33,464 nucleotides of DNA from Chitinophaga pinensis (GTDB lineage: Bacteria; Bacteroidota; Bacteroidia; SXHM01), in contig CAMBRL010000021.1 of the NCBI GenBank assembly GCA_945870105.1, positions 1 to 33,464 of the forward strand, given 5' to 3'. Numbering within the stretch: the first letter of the stretch is position 1; every line of letters starts with the position of its first letter. A program made the position numbers and the translations under genes. Shown in pieces: positions 33,108 through 33,464 of the stretch. The notes beneath the pieces were generated by a model. That model saw only the letters and a list, made by a program, of their open reading frames with translations, did no database searches and was not told where the DNA came from.

Positions 33108-33464
33108 TTAGTATCCATGGACTATGAAGGAATTACACCTATCAAAATCTGTTATAGTATGTAACCAAATTGGCTCAAAAAAATCTTCACCCCAATTGTC
33201 CGGATAAGTATTCAAATCAATTTCAAATTCTTTTTTTCGTTGTGTAATAAGGTCAATCCATTTGGAAGAAGGTTGGGGAATATATTTCATACGTAATATA
33301 TCCTTAACACAAATAGGCATTGCAGTTTCTTTAATTGGCCTGCCGACAATATCTATATCGGTGTAAAGTGGAATTGTATCTAATAACTTATATGTGTATT
33401 TTTTTGTGATTTCTTTCAAGATGAAAATCTCATTCCCAGAACTATCAATTTTTGAAGTTGGTTG
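33108..33464 (-). CDS. Hypothetical protein, partial (runs off the window)
   Basis: The frame is open from the window edge (QPTSKIDSSGNEIFILKEIT...), so the TTG start used in the track at 33419 is not the real start and the gene begins outside. The visible 118 residues contain YKLLDTIPLYTDIDIVGRPI, MPICVKDILRMKYIPQPSSK and NTYPDNWGEDFFEPIWLHTI, ending in DRCNSFIVHGY. There is no motif I recognise. The composition is AT-richer than its neighbours by eye. It ends 62 bp before the ALDH start and reads in the same direction. Confidence 0.6.
   Translation of the reverse strand, partial: QPTSKIDSSGNEIFILKEITKKYTYKLLDTIPLYTDIDIVGRPIKETAMPICVKDILRMKYIPQPSSKWIDLITQRKKEFEIDLNTYPDNWGEDFFEPIWLHTITDFDRCNSFIVHGY

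Overview
The window looks like chromosomal DNA of a member of the Bacteroidota. Several independent signs agree. There is a TonB-dependent receptor with an N-terminal carboxypeptidase-regulatory-like domain, a secreted protein with a type IX secretion-like C-terminal domain, and a MurF-alanine racemase fusion. Promoters follow the Bacteroidota -7 pattern TAnnTTTG with short leaders and no purine-rich ribosome sites, and several families of palindromic dispersed repeats are present. I cannot place it to genus from the sequence alone. Most genes are housekeeping or metabolic; there is no phage, CRISPR array, rRNA operon or classical insertion sequence.

Layout. 1-438: the 3' part of pyrH. 446-772: a degenerate tandem array of about eight 41-bp palindromic units, containing a perfect 44-bp palindrome, followed by a small HTH gene read toward it. 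1279-3744: a TonB receptor with a bidirectional terminator. 3779-4212: a compact arrangement of an intact tRNA-Met, a palindrome, a small GIY-YIG nuclease gene and a second, rearranged tRNA 3' part exactly 360 bp away. 4267-6184: a HAD phosphatase, methylmalonyl-CoA epimerase and a secreted T9SS-type protein. 6352-8543: urocanate hydratase coupled to a small Cys-rich DUF5522-like gene. 8591-14337: a PLP deaminase converging on a run of outer-membrane protein, half-size TSUP permease and M20 amidohydrolase. 14459-17902: YraN, GpmI, a GNAT acetyltransferase and a hypothetical protein with kinase/APH-like motifs. 17906-20520: a small secreted protein and dxs. 20522-23740: tag, yifB and isoaspartyl peptidase/asparaginase in one leftward run. 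23815-24600: a methyltransferase. 24587-26907: acpP-fabF-rnc. 27014-30097: tdk and murF-alr. 30176-33464: a coiled-coil protein, tRNA-Arg(CCT), a lipoprotein, an ALDH7-type dehydrogenase and a gene cut by the window edge.

How the genes work together. acpP-fabF-rnc is a conserved lipid-synthesis/RNase III block. tdk-murF/alr links nucleotide salvage to peptidoglycan precursor synthesis by proximity only. dxs (isoprenoids), gpmI (glycolysis), mce (propionate/methylmalonyl branch), hutU (histidine breakdown) and ALDH7 (probably lysine/semialdehyde breakdown) are single pathway genes without their partners nearby. The points most worth a second look are the 41-bp array with its HTH neighbour, the tRNA-Met/GIY-YIG/palindrome unit, the kinase-like hypothetical protein, and the large outer-membrane protein with an apparently zinc-less peptidase-like N-terminus.
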